DNA of 64,000 nucleotides from Ascarosepion bandense (GCA_037127315.1 JBBBDQ010001294.1:853501-917500), one strand, 5' to 3'; numbered from the stretch's first letter, positions 42,941-53,038 are shown. The notes: generated by a model from the letters alone, not told the origin. A program made the numbers and translations.

Positions 42941-43244
42941 GATGTGCGTTGTGGTACAGTGGATATCGGCTCGGAACGAGAAATTGGGGAGCTGAGTTTG
43001 TACTCCATTGCATTCACTTACGCGCAAATGATCTTGAGAAAGGTATTAATCCGTCCCTTCCCTCCAGTTATGCGTTAAATAGGACAGACTGGGTTCTATA
43101 GCCTTGGCTGTCAACCAATCTACCGCAGAAAGTAATGGCAACCTACTGCGGGATAATATTCTTCTCGGTCAGTCATATGTCTCTTTCGAGACATGATCGC
43201 CTAAGAGTGTATTACGTATGGCATTTAACTGACTGGCTGACATC
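42941..43244 (+). mobile_element. tRNA-derived SINE, family 2, copy g (full length)
   Basis: GATGTGCGTTGTGGTACAGT (A box TGGTACAGTGG), GGGGAGCTGAGTTTGTACTC (altered B box), GGTTCTATAGCCTTGGC, CTACTGCGGGATAATA, GAGACATGATCGCC and a CTGACTGGCTG tail. Confidence 0.85.
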
Positions 43245-43251
43245 TGTAAAA

Positions 43252-43358
43252 AGACGATATGACTAAAAATAAAAGGAATCCTTTTTGTAGCCGACGCCTT
43301 GATAAAGTCCCTCAAAGGACGAAACACGCCAGCTAAGATAAGTTTTACTTTCGTCTTT
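43252..43358 (+). repeat. Repeat family C with hammerhead-like motif, plus copy
   Basis: AAGACGATATGACTAAAAAT, CCGACGCCTTGATAAAG, then GTCCCTCAAAGGACGAAACA: a GTCC/GGAC stem directly before GAAAC, as in hammerhead stem II, but the preceding core is TTGATAAA instead of CTGATGA. An inverted copy is at 45395-45510. Confidence 0.5.
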
Positions 43359-43374
43359 GTTCAACATCCCCTGC

Positions 43375-43482
43375 TATGAGTAATCTCTCCACGGATGAGG
43401 AAAAGACAAAAAGTCGTAGAAGCTTGATTCTGTCAAAGGATACTGAAAGTTCCACGGACGGAGCAAGTAAACAACAAGGTTT
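43375..43482 (+). pseudogene. RTE fragment
   Basis: Matches the WTISS...KRLEA...WFYRRMLRIPWTEHV region at DNA level (GATACTGAAAGTTCCACGG, GAGCAAGTAAACAACAAGG). Cut by the fold-back to its right. Confidence 0.55.
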
Positions 43483-43487
43483 TGGTT

Positions 43488-43793
43488 ACAGTATTTACAT
43501 TATTCGAGCTATTATCCCCATCTTTTTTGCAATTTGTACGACGTTTCGGCCGTTGTACGCTCTGGCCTTCTTCGGGTACTAGGAATTTCGAACCGAACCC
43601 TTTATTACAATCACTAGGGTATATGAACTCCATTCCTTGCCTAGTGCCTCTTCTGGAAGTCATGAGTTATCTCCCTCTAATCTTGTAAGTTATTCGAAAA
43701 GTACCTGAGGAAGGCCGGAGCGTACAACGGCCGAAACGTTGTACAAATGACAACAAAGATAAGGACAATAGTCCGAATAATGTAAATACTGTA
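43488..43793. repeat. Fold-back family B, complete copy
   Basis: Arms 43488-43580 and 43700-43792 are inverted copies. The right arm on plus reads CCTGAGGAAGGCCGGAGCG, TACAACGGCCGAAACGTTGT and AGGACAATAGTCCGAATAAT. CTGAGGA ... GGCCG/CGGCC ... GAAAC is hammerhead-like with one extra base. In the left arm, read on minus, the core has CCGAAGA. Loop about 119 bp. Confidence 0.7.
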
Positions 43794-43839
43794 AATACTA
43801 CCTCATGTCAGAAATATAGATAAACACTAAAGGATTTGG

Positions 43840-44115
43840 TTAATATTGTTTAGCAGCATATCAACCCCTGTGGGTTATTTAATGTCGAAATCTAAATATT
43901 TTGCGCATAATTTTATGTCTTTCCTACTATGGATAAAATTGTGCTATAAAATGTGTTAGTAATTTTTTGTATGGAAATATATTTTTATACTTTCATGGTG
44001 GTTTGTTTTGTTTTGTTTTTTTGTTTTTTTTTTTTGGTGGGGTCACTATTTTTCAATAGTTGGGACCCTAACAGATGCTACCACCCTAATCAGAGACCTT
44101 GCTATCGACTTCTTT
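43840..44115 (+). repeat. Repeat family D, copy 4
   Basis: GTTTAGCAGCATATCAACCC, TATTTTTATACTTTCATGGT, GGGACCCTAACAGATGCTAC and CCCTAATCAGAGACCTTGC. Confidence 0.65.
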
Positions 44116-44329
44116 GTTACCTAACAACAGTTAGATAACAAGGAAATCTCAAAGATGAAACTTAACTCTCACGGGGTATATTAAGAGAAATAGAGATATG
44201 AGACGGCAGCGATTATTTACCTAACCCTCTGAAGCCAGAGTGTAACACGAGGTTGTTTTTAAGATTGTAGCCTATACATATGAATATTGCTCAATCTCTG
44301 CAACTACTATCTCTGGCATCGATATTACA

Positions 44330-44658
44330 CCGACTCAATCTCTCTCAGTGCAATGAGGAAGGTGATGCTGCAGGGCTGGAATACCTGGAACCGGGTGCCT
44401 TATCCCGTCTAAAATAAAGAGAGAACAGATACTACACTATGATTTACTCTGCCCACCATCTAATGAGGCGAATTGTGACACAAGGTCGGTTTTTAATGTG
44501 GGGATCTGAGTGCGTACACTCAGGCAGCTGGTCAAAATTTACCCAGCCCCCGCATACGCGATGACTGGGTACTAAGTTTGTCTCAGCTGATCTAAACTTG
44601 TCATAGCTGGTCTTAGCTGGTCATGCTTCTTAGCCAAAAGGCCGAGAAGTGATTGTAT
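44330..44658 (-). repeat. U2 snRNA-headed repeat, unit 1
   Basis: On minus it starts with ATCACTTCTCGGCCTTTTGG plus CTAAGA (44653-44628), matching the first 26 bases of U2 snRNA with one change. About 190 bases later AGTGTAGTATCTGTTCT (44438-44422) matches the next U2 segment (about bases 29-46). The interval is foreign and is shared with 48690-48905 and 52515-52745. It is therefore a U2-derived retrosequence or SINE and not a U2 gene. Confidence 0.65.
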
Positions 44659-44900
44659 TTACCAGAGCGCCCACGTCGCTATCAGAAATGACAAGTCGAG
44701 GTTTAAAGTTGGTTTAACGGCAATACCGAAGAAAATTGCCAAAGGCCTCTCGGCCCTTCACTTTATTGGGAACGCCTCAGGTGCCGGGTAATGAACCCAT
44801 CCCCATCTTGAAGGAGAGGTAATGCCTGCGGCGAGGTCCCCTGCTATTTGGACTAATATTAATTCGTACTGTTCTGGCCAAAAGGTCGAGAAGCGATAGG
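44659..44900 (-). repeat. U2 snRNA-headed repeat, unit 2
   Basis: On minus it begins ATCGCTTCTCGACCTTTTGG (44897-44878), again the U2 5' end, followed by unrelated sequence up to unit 1. Same orientation, heads 244 bases apart. Confidence 0.6.
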
Positions 44901-44929
44901 GGAATGCCGCCAGCCACTTATCCGACGTT

Positions 44930-45395
44930 TAGTCTTCCAAGCCCTCCTCAGTTCTGTGTTCAAAGAATTTCAGTTGTCTTTTATTGATTTTTGAGTATAG
45001 GTGTTATTTTCTGTTACCATTTTTTGAGACTTCCTTTTGCTTTCGAGAATTTTCAGTATCCTTTTGCAGAACGACATTTCTGCTGCCTCTCCGTGAGGAG
45101 ATCGTCCAACATTTACTGGTATATAAGAGAATGCATATCATATAGAAATCAGGCGATCTTTTCTTTGCTTCTAATAAAGCTTTTCTGTTTCTTAGCACCT
45201 TGCTTAGTTTTTGGAATACCTCTTCGGATCACGGTGTCAAATTTTCCATCCGGCTTGATATTCAAATTCTTGTTGCTTTTTCGCTCCGCCCATGGAATTT
45301 TCAGTTTTATTTTAATTTTTTTTTTTTACTGAATTACATTTCTGCTGCCTTTAGTTTTATCCTCATCCTTGAAGGGACTGTCCAACATTCACAGT
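44930..45395 (-). pseudogene. RTE 3' coding relic
   Basis: On minus the 64-codon frame at 45198-45004 keeps LLYTSKCWTISSRRGSRNVV and LQKDTENSRKQK, the VLLYGSECWTISS region. Scattered family words extend to GCCCTCCTCAGTTCTGTG at the left. Confidence 0.65.
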
Positions 45396-45510
45396 CATGA
45401 ATAAGGTCAAAAGGAAAACTTATCTTAGCCGACTCGCCTCATATTTTGAAGGACTTCAAGGTGTCGGCTAAGATTTAATTTGTCATTAGTCATATCGTCC
45501 TTTTATAGAT
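45395..45510 (-). repeat. Repeat family C, inverted copy
   Basis: On minus: AAAAGGACGATATGACTAAT, CGACACCTTGAAGTCC and GTCGGCTAAGATAAGTTTT, homologous to 43252-43358. The GAAAC end of the core is lost. Confidence 0.5.
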
Positions 45511-45539
45511 ATATTCTATCTGAAATTTTACATATTTAC

Positions 45540-46075
45540 AGCTATAGAAGGGGATGATTATCACATAGCAACCCAACAGTCTTTTCTTTCTAGCAAAATC
45601 TTTCTGTTTTTCAGCACCTGGCTTAGCTTTTGGAATGCTAGTCTGATACGTGTTTGGATCTCGGTGTCGTATTTTCCATTGTTAATACGCTTCCCAGATA
45701 TTTGAAATTCTGACCTTGCTTGATGTTTATATCTCCAATTCGTAACTCTTCTTTTTTTCTTTCTGTCTTTTTTGCTGTTGATAGTCCTTTTTTCTCGCTT
45801 TCTTCTACCGCTCTCATCTAGGAGGAACTTAGCTTCCTTTCCTAGTAAATTATCTACATAGTGTCATCTGCGTGTATTGTATTGTTGATATTAAGCCATC
45901 CGATAATAAATCCTGGTAGTGTCTACAGTTCTCTTGGGATATCGTCGCTGTGGAGCTTGACTATATCTGGTTAGAATACGCATCCTTGTCTATTTTTGCA
46001 TATCAACCCTGTTTTCTATCCGTATGCAGGCGATTTGGTCCCAGTAATGTAATCGTTTGACAAAAATAATTGTTC
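45540..46075 (-). pseudogene. RTE reverse-transcriptase relic
   Basis: On minus, in changing frames: HADDT (catalytic box with Tyr changed to His), AVEESEKK, ELRIGDINIKQGQNFKYLGS, then ENTTPRSKHVSD after a frameshift. The left end reaches the KDRKD-type region after the thumb. Confidence 0.7.
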
Positions 46076-46123
46076 ACACCTATACTTAAAGCATTTTTAA
46101 GTAAGAAAAAGCTGAAATTGGAA

Positions 46124-46399
46124 TCAGTCAGTCAGTTAAGTGCCATACGTGATACACGCTTGGGTGATCATGTCTCGAAAGAGACATGACAGAAGATTAT
46201 CCCGCAGTAGGTTGCCGGCCAAAGCTATAGAATCCAATTTGTCCTGTTATTTAATCCATAACTGGAAGGAAGAGACGGATTAACACCTTTCTCAAGGGTA
46301 TTTGCGTCTAAGTGAATGCAATGAATATCAACTGGAATTCGAACTCGGCTCCCCGATTTCTCGTTCCGAGCCGATATCCACTGCGCCATAACGCACATC
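46124..46399 (-). mobile_element. tRNA-derived SINE, family 2, copy h (full length)
   Basis: On minus: GATGTGCGTTATGGCGCAGT, GGATATCGGCTCGGAACG, GGGAGCCGAGTTCGAATTCC, and the tail to CTGACTGACTGAT. Its boxes are the closest to tRNA consensus in the window, so it is a good reference copy. Confidence 0.9.
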
Positions 46400-46419
46400 A
46401 AGTACTATGACAATCGAAA

Positions 46420-46955
46420 AATATGTTTGTCATATTGACATCATTTCAGTTGATGAAACTATTTAGAAGTTATAACATTTAGAAAATCAAAATCATTGTT
46501 CTATAAAAGCTTGAGGGGTCTTCGGTTGCAGGCTATGTTAACCTAAAGAATAATCCAGTCTTGGTCGCTTTCGATTCATGGGTGACTAGGCAGAAGACTT
46601 TCCTGTAGTAGGTTTCTGCGATAGATATTCTATATACTTGAAGAAATAATTTCAACCATCAATGTGCACCATCCGATTGGATAATTTCTAAAAATCTGAT
46701 ATAATTACAAAACAAAGTGAAACAGAATTTTTTTTATATAAATAAGTTTAAAATGTTAATATACCAGTTCTATATATCATACACGCCTAGGCAATCATGT
46801 GTCTTTCAAGACCTTATGAAGCACTCGACTAAGGAAATTTTGCGACCCGCTCAGATGGAGCCACCCAGACCTACCAATCTTGAATATTTTTTGTTCATGA
46901 TTTATTTTAGCGATATGGCTTGCAGTAAACTTACTACAAATTATTTAAATAAATT

Positions 46956-47044
<89 letters not shown>

Positions 47045-47048
47045 AATG

Positions 47049-47091
<43 letters not shown>

Positions 47092-47860
47092 AATGTTATA
47101 TATATATATATATATATATAACACACACACACATATATATATAAACAGCTATTTTTTTGTCAATAAAATGTTCTTTAAGAAATTTTACTATTTATTGCGA
47201 ACCAAATTAACACAAATTTCAACACAAACATAGTAAAAAAACAGATTTTGATAACCAATTGAAATAAATATGTTTGTCATATTGATTTGATATCATTCCA
47301 ATTCTAACATCTAGAAAATTAAAATATTACTTCATAAAAGCTTGAGGGGTCTTCAGTTGCAGCCTATGCTAATCTAAAGAATAATCCGGCCCTAATTGCT
47401 TTCGATTTATGCTTGACGAGGATTTCCCGTAGTAGGTTGCCATTTCATTCTGCGATAGAAATCCCTTATTCTTGAATAAATAATTTGTGCCTATAAAACA
47501 TTAATGCGCACCATCCGTATTAGTATTAACTACAGTTTTCTACAATCAAGAATAAAGAATATATAGTTGTTAGCAAAAGGAGCCTAGTGCAAATTACAAA
47601 TTCTTTAAATATTTTTTTCTCAAATAATATTCTTTGAATAACACTATTTTACTGTTTATTTCAAACCAAATTATCACATATTTCAACACAAACGTAGTAA
47701 AAAAAAAAAAAAAGATTTTTATAACCAGCATTATAATAAAACAATCAAAAGTTTTGCGATATTTATATCATTTCATCTGAGGGTCTCCTTTTAAACTGGA
47801 GGGATTTTGGCTGCAGCCTATAGAATAATCCGTTCCTGATTATAAGGTTACGCCATAAAT
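46420..47860 (+). repeat. Diverged long tandem repeat with CA/TA tract
   Basis: AAAGCTTGAGGGGTCTTCGG (46507), AAAGCTTGAGGGGTCTTCAG (47337) and CTGGAGGGATTTTGGCTGC (47799) start related blocks. TTTCAACACAAACATAGTAA (47219) and TTTCAACACAAACGTAGTAA (47682) mark a period of about 465 bp. (CA)n at 46959-47024 and (TA)n to 47118 sit between the first and second unit. Confidence 0.65.
46959..47118. repeat. (CA)n-(TA)n compound microsatellite
   Basis: About 66 bases of CA, then about 94 bases of TA interrupted twice by AAATGTTA. Confidence 0.9.
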
Positions 47861-48545
47861 AACTAACTTCCGGGTTTGCTTATCAACTTTATTCTTCAAA
47901 AACCAAAGAAAAAGTACATTTTACTTCACAAATAGGCTATTTAATTGTCCCGGTAAAATAGAAAAACATGCTTTTAAACACGTCACAATTCGTTTACGTC
48001 GGGACACTCTTTGCCTGAGTCATAACATTCAGTAGCATAACGAAACTCACCAATGGTCACTAACACCCACAGAAATGATTTAAGAAAGTCAAAAGCTTGG
48101 TCGATATTTCCGGTACATTTTTTTCCGAAATGAACTTCGGACAATTCTTGATAAAATGTCCTTCATGTCTGAGAAAGATTATACGTAACTTGGAAAAGTC
48201 GATCATTTAATCGACACAAAATGTCTGTTGTCTTTAATAATATTTGCCTTAAAGAAAATTTACTACCTAAATACACAGAATTAATATACTACTTCATATT
48301 CCTATGTAACTTACTATGGCTTTCAAATGCTTAATTCCGGTGGGGCCAACTTCCTATTTACTCAACCCAAACAGCAGAACTACTACTGGAAATTAGAGTT
48401 CAAGAACTAGTCATGTCTCCATTTTTTTTTTTTTCAAAGACTTTCTTCAGCTAACATAAGTATGCAAATGACTTATCTTGTATTTTTTTTAAATGTTTTT
48501 TTTTTACATTCTTTACATTTGGACTGTTATACTCATATTTGTTGC
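47861..48545. other. Unique DNA without genes
   Basis: 48230-48290 has weak similarity to the flank of the palindrome at 55849 (GAAAATTTACTACCTAAATA). Nothing else is seen. Confidence 0.35.
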
Positions 48546-48548
48546 GGG

Positions 48549-48690
48549 TACTTCGGCGTGGCGCAGCGGTCAGCAAGTTTGTATCGCTAGAACGAATGAC
48601 AACTGTGTAGTGAGTTCGATCATCACTGGGTTCCCCATACTCTCGGACTTGTGACACATCTAAGCTGCGCTTAGAAAATCAATACTTGTA
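48549..48690 (+). mobile_element. tRNA-derived SINE, family 1, copy d
   Basis: A box GCGTGGCGCAGCGGTCAGC (48556-48574) and B box GAGTTCGATC (48612-48621), the family's best-preserved promoter. Ends ACACATCTAAGCTGCGCTTA. Confidence 0.85.
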
Positions 48691-48905
48691 TTCTGCGTCA
48701 CGCAGAATTTTCATTGTCCGACTCTCTGCCTTCGGGCGGAGAGGAGCCCAAACAAGGCTCCGCCGTAGGACAGAGTCTCGTCTGAGGAAAAATAGACAAT
48801 AAATTTTTGCCGAGCTTAAGGGCTCAGATTTCCCATTTTAAATGACCTTGTGTTACATCCGCCTCACACATCCACCCTAGTGGGGAGGTAGTAGGTATCG
48901 TTCAT
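48691..48905 (+). repeat. U2-associated repeat family, internal part
   Basis: AGGGCTCAGATTTCCCATTT, GACCTTGTGTTACATCCGCC and AGTGGGGAGGTAGTAGGTAT parallel 52640-52720. The left half holds a GC-rich stem region (CTCTGCCTTCGGGCGGAGAG). Confidence 0.5.
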
Positions 48906-48924
48906 ATTTGTTATTGTTATCATA

Positions 48925-49045
48925 ACGTTTCGGCCGTTGTGCTCTCTGGCTTTTTATCGGGTGTATGTCGAGCCAGGTAACTTACAGGGAATTCTGAACT
49001 GAACCATTTATTTAATCTACGGGGGTAAATTGTGAGATTGCAAAA
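48925..49045 (-). repeat. Fold-back family B, half copy
   Basis: On minus: AAAAAGCCAGAGAGCACAAC, then GGCCGAAACGTTATG. The CTGA part is changed to CCGATAA. Confidence 0.5.
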
Positions 49046-49228
49046 GAGATCTGGTCGAGTTCGTATTTTTTAGTAGTGGTCAGTTGTTGCACGCTTTGTT
49101 TCCACTGAGTCCCGACTAAGGGATTGAACTCAGAATCATGGCCGTATCCGGGCCGATCCGTGCAATCATAGAGAAAAAACCGGGCAAGGAAAAATGTCTT
49201 CGTCAGAAATCAAACTAAACAATTCACA

Positions 49229-49272
<44 letters not shown>

Positions 49273-49982
49273 AAAACGAAGAAAACATCCGAATGAACGC
49301 AGTAAAAATCTGTTTGTTTATTTATTAATTTTGGGAGAAAAGACTGGTTATACTCAGAAAGTTCGAACCCGATTTCCTGCTTTCGTTCACGTTTTGGGCC
49401 TAATTTCCATTGGAATAGCCGCAAAAATCATAGTTTCTGGAAACGGATGACGTCATCATATTGTCAACTAATAAATCCGGGTAATTTTCACTGTACCCGG
49501 TAGTTTTTTTTTTTAGCATCAGCTACGGCCCTGCTCACAATTACTATATCATCCCCTTCACGAACCAACGCTTTAATCCACTGGGCTATTGTTCTGTAGA
49601 ATGTTCCCTGAAGCCTTAAACCTAACCTAGCTGCTTAGACAGGTTAGGTTTAGGACCTGCTGCCTCCGTTTTATTAAACATTTTAAATCTAGATAGATTT
49701 CCAAACTAGGTTATCTGCCCATTAATTTATGACTTGTCACTCCATACTAGTAGACCCTCGAAAATTTCCATCTCGCCAATTTCACTGACAAAGTAAGTTT
49801 TATTTTGGGACTTCCTTATAGTACCTTCATGCTGGCATCGTTTCCTCAAGAACGATATCATCAAGAAATCACTTACTTCATTAATGAACTATCGTAGAAT
49901 TCGAACAGGGGTCTCGTAGTCGGGACACCAATCAGTCATGGGCTCATAACGCACAAGAAAAACTGGCATTATTAATTGTTAT
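49046..49982. other. Unique DNA with (GAAA)n and possible old tRNA-type repeat
   Basis: (GAAA)n at 49226-49275. CAATAGCCCAGTGGATTAAA on minus near 49580 resembles an A box, but no B box lies at the right distance. A perfect 12-bp hairpin is at 49617-49652. Confidence 0.4.
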
Positions 49983-50212
49983 ATTACATAAAATTGCATA
50001 AATTACATTCAATTACATGAATTACGTAAAATTTAGTTTTTTAAAAATTGCATAAATTACATAACATTGCTGAAATTACATAAAATTTAGTTTCATAAAA
50101 TTACATAAATTACATAAATTTAGTTTCAGAAAATTGTATAAATTACATAAATTTACATAAATTACATAAAAATACATAATTGATTACATAAATTACATAA
50201 ATTACATAAATT
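49983..50212. repeat. Minisatellite with 9-bp unit ATTACATAA
   Basis: About 15 variants of ATTACATAA, partly arranged in a larger unit with AAATTTAGTTT (50031, 50084, 50118). Confidence 0.75.
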
Positions 50213-50705
50213 TAAATTATTAAACCGGTATTAATTATCGAATACTAAATGCATCTCCATCTCGGAAAGTAACACGCATGATACAAAGATACAATTTCGC
50301 AATATGATAGGTTAACAAAGATACAGTTATTTGACTAAAGTCGGAATAGAAGCTTCAATGCTGTTTGGGTATTTAAACATTGATGTTAAGAAGTCTTCGT
50401 CTCTGTTGGTTTCCACTTGCTTTTTTCTTCTTTTTTTTTTTCATTTTTTAAACGGTTCGATGCAAGGTTAGCTCTAACTGACAATTTGCTGCCTGAAAAG
50501 CCACAATTAACGACTCCGCCCACTTTTATTGGCATATTGGCTGCCATGTAAGTTATGCATATTCCTCCCCGCGAGAAAACATTAATTCGACATTAATAAA
50601 GCGTCATATTTTATCAAGATTTTTACGTTCGAGGAAAATCATTTGTTATTCATTTTAGAATAACTCCAAAGAGAAAATTCTAATTCTTTCTAATTTTAAG
50701 CTTTC

Positions 50706-50737
<32 letters not shown>

Positions 50738-51325
50738 GAAAATAGCTTTAACTAAAAATATTAACGCGTAAAATTTTGTTCTACTAATTCCAAAGTTCTT
50801 GTTATATAGTAACTAACGGTGAAATTAGCTGTTTCTTTACGGGTAAACATTTGGTATTCGATGACCAAACAGCTAACCTTAATTTCGATTAAAATTTGTA
50901 AAATTTTTCACATAAAACAGTTTTTCTAAAAAAAAAAAATGGTTTCTAAAGTCAGGTTTTTTTGGGTTTTTTTTGTAAATTCATCCCAGAATAAAAAGAA
51001 TTTATATTTACTAAAATTCACGCTACATTATCCCAGAACAAGGCCCTTCCATTGCAATCTGGTTGGCTTGCATCGCTTCAAATGTGGGCAGCTCGTGTGC
51101 GCTATTTCTAAGTGTGGGGTCTACATTTGAGATCGCCCCAATAAACAAGACAAAAACAGTTTTTTTTTAATTATAAAGAAATTCCTTGTAAGTATCTCGA
51201 ATATCATCTGTATTTGGTATCTATGCTGAGGGCACAACAATTTACTCCTGTCTCATCCGTTCGATAAGGTTAAATTGGCAACTAATTTCACACTTTTCAA
51301 AATTTCAAAACTATTTCGTTCACTA
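50213..51325. other. Unique DNA without recognised features
   Basis: Contains CCGCCCACTTTTATTGGC near 50517 and ATGCATATTCC near 50556, which resemble common promoter words but are isolated. T-runs at 50708-50735. Confidence 0.35.
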
Positions 51326-51328
51326 TAG

Positions 51329-51735
51329 TAGATTGTTCTAATCCCATGAGTCATGCAACTTTCAGATGTTTCAATTATCTTTATTTAACTGAAATATTAG
51401 GTTTATGAGTCCCAGAATTTCATACACTCAAGGTGATATGGTCCAGTGGATAAAAGCGGTGGTTAGATCTAGTGACTTGACCCAAAGAGTTGTGATTTCA
51501 ATACCTGGCTTCAGCAGAGGTGAACAAACCTCTCCCCCTAAAAAGAAAAAAAATGAAGATAACTGGGAATTTGGAAATGGCATGACTCATGCAACGAGAA
51601 CAATCTATCCCAGTAAACGAAATAAAGGCTCAGTTAAAAATTATCATCACTTGAAGAACGTCGGAGAGTACAACGGCCGAAACTTCGTGAATATGGCAAC
51701 AAAGATGAGGACAACTGATCGAATAATAGAAATAA
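51329..51735. repeat. Fold-back family B copy with a SINE in the loop
   Basis: ATTGTTCTAATCCCATGAGT at the left is mirrored by GCATGACTCATGCAACGAG with AACAAT at 51581-51606. The right part continues with CACTTGAAGAACGTCGGAG, TACAACGGCCGAAACTTCGT and GAGGACAACTGATCGAATAA. Confidence 0.55.
51428..51530 (+). mobile_element. Short tRNA-like SINE, family 3
   Basis: GTGATATGGTCCAGTGGATA (A box) and AGAGTTGTGATTTCAATACC (weak B box) spaced as in a tRNA. Single copy in the window. Confidence 0.5.
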
Positions 51736-52035
51736 TTTCAAAACTATGTTTTTTTTTTTCAAGAGAGAGTCGAAAACACCTATAATTGGTGGAGTTTTTA
51801 ACTTTGGTGGCCATTGGTTTGCATCCTTAGTTCCTAGTTCCCGATTACATCAAAGAAAATTTGAAAAATAAAGGAAGAGGTAATCTGAGAGGAAAATGTA
51901 TATGTTTATCGTAAATTGCGACCTACAATTCGACCTCATCATTTTTATCTCAAAATTCTGAGTTAGGCCTATACCTACCATATACAGGCCAACCCCACGA
52001 ATATGCTAGGCTACCAGTAAATGAAGTTAGGCCAC
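51736..52035. other. Unique DNA
   Basis: Nothing recognised. Confidence 0.35.
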
Positions 52036-52475
52036 GTTATACGATTCAGTCTGTCAATTAGGTGCCATACGTGATACACGCTTGGGTGATCATGTTCGTT
52101 TCGATCCATGACTGAGTAGGTGGAAGATTTTCCTGCAGTAAAAGATTTTCCTACAAATTTGATTCTATAGCCTTGGCTGGCAACCAATCTACCACAGAAA
52201 GCAATGACAACTTACTGCGGGATAATATTCTGCCCAGTCAGTCATGTCACTTTCGAGACATGATCGCCCAAGCGTGTCTCACATATGGTACTTAAGTGAC
52301 TGACTAACTGACTGATTTAACCTGAGGAGGGAGATGAGATGGATTTATACCTTTCCCAATAGTATTTGCGCGTAAGTGAATGCCACAAATTCAACTAGGA
52401 TTCGAGCTCGGCTCAACCAATTTCACATTCCGTGTCGATATTCATTGCACCACAAAACTACATCAGGTTCAGGTC
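52036..52475 (-). mobile_element. tRNA-derived SINE, family 2, copy i, split
   Basis: The minus-strand tail (52046-52150: AGTCTGTCAATTAGGTGCC, CGCTTGGGTGATCATG) and the head (52320-52475: GGATTCGAGCTCGGCTCA, TTCATTGCACCACAAAACTA) are separated by an inverted partial copy. Confidence 0.8.
52150..52318 (+). mobile_element. tRNA-derived SINE, family 2, copy j, nested and inverted
   Basis: 5'-truncated plus-strand copy: GATTCTATAGCCTTGGCTGG, CTACCACAGAAAGCAATG, GAGACATGATCGCCC and the tail CTGACTAACTGACTGA. Lies inside copy i. Confidence 0.8.
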
Positions 52476-52514
52476 ACACCACTTACCTTACTTAACAGTT
52501 GTGACAGGGGTATG

Positions 52515-52745
52515 TGACCAAAATAAGACAAGCTTAGACATGATGGGACCAGTCCTGATATTCTAAGACAAGTTTATACCCAGTTACCGCGTATGCGGGG
52601 GCTGTGAGGGTTGGGTAATCTTTGACCAGTGGCCTGAGCGTATGCGCTCGAGTTTCCCACTTTAAAAACTGACCTTGTGTCAAATCTCGCTCCAGTAAGG
52701 AGAGCAGGGTAAAAGAGAGAGCATCTGTATATTCATTGAAACACT
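52515..52745 (+). repeat. U2-associated repeat family, internal part
   Basis: AAGTTTATACCCAGTTACCG, GCGTATGCGGGGGCTG, CTGAGCGTATGCGCTCGAG and GACCTTGTGTCAAATCTCGC match the sequence between the two U2 segments at 44438-44628. Confidence 0.6.
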
Positions 52746-53038
52746 AAGCGTAGTATCTTTCAACATGCGCCTATAGCAAACAACTTACAACAATCACCGG
52801 TAGGTACCGCAATATTGTACCGATATAACTTAGTGAACATCAGAAAACATTAAACATATTAAAGTCGACACCAACTCCTATAAAATACCGTAGATTACAC
52901 ATCATGCTTGTTAGGTCTCGATAGTCGTGCTACGTATTGTATGTTATTGTAAAACACAGTACTACGCATCCACTATTTGCATCAGTGTTATAAACAATCA
53001 GTGACGCCACTTGTTGGGCGCGATGTGTGCTGTAGTTT
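52746..53038. other. Unique DNA next to the second LTR
   Basis: TCGCGCCCAACAAGTGGCG on minus (53006-53024) resembles a primer-binding site of a Gypsy element, but no LTR in that orientation ends there. Confidence 0.35.

Noticed and set aside
44715..44740. Possible U4 snRNA similarity (GGCCTTTGGCAATTTTC on minus)
   Set aside because: Only about 14 matching bases and no other U4 element nearby.
49060..49600. A-box and B-box-like pieces on minus suggesting another SINE
   Set aside because: The two boxes are far too distant and other parts do not match any SINE family here.
49617..49652. Hairpin with CCTAACCT/AGGTTAGG resembling telomeric repeats
   Set aside because: Single short palindrome without tandem telomere units.
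53006..53024. Primer-binding-site-like sequence on minus
   Set aside because: No LTR ends at it in that orientation; the adjacent LTR reads the other way.
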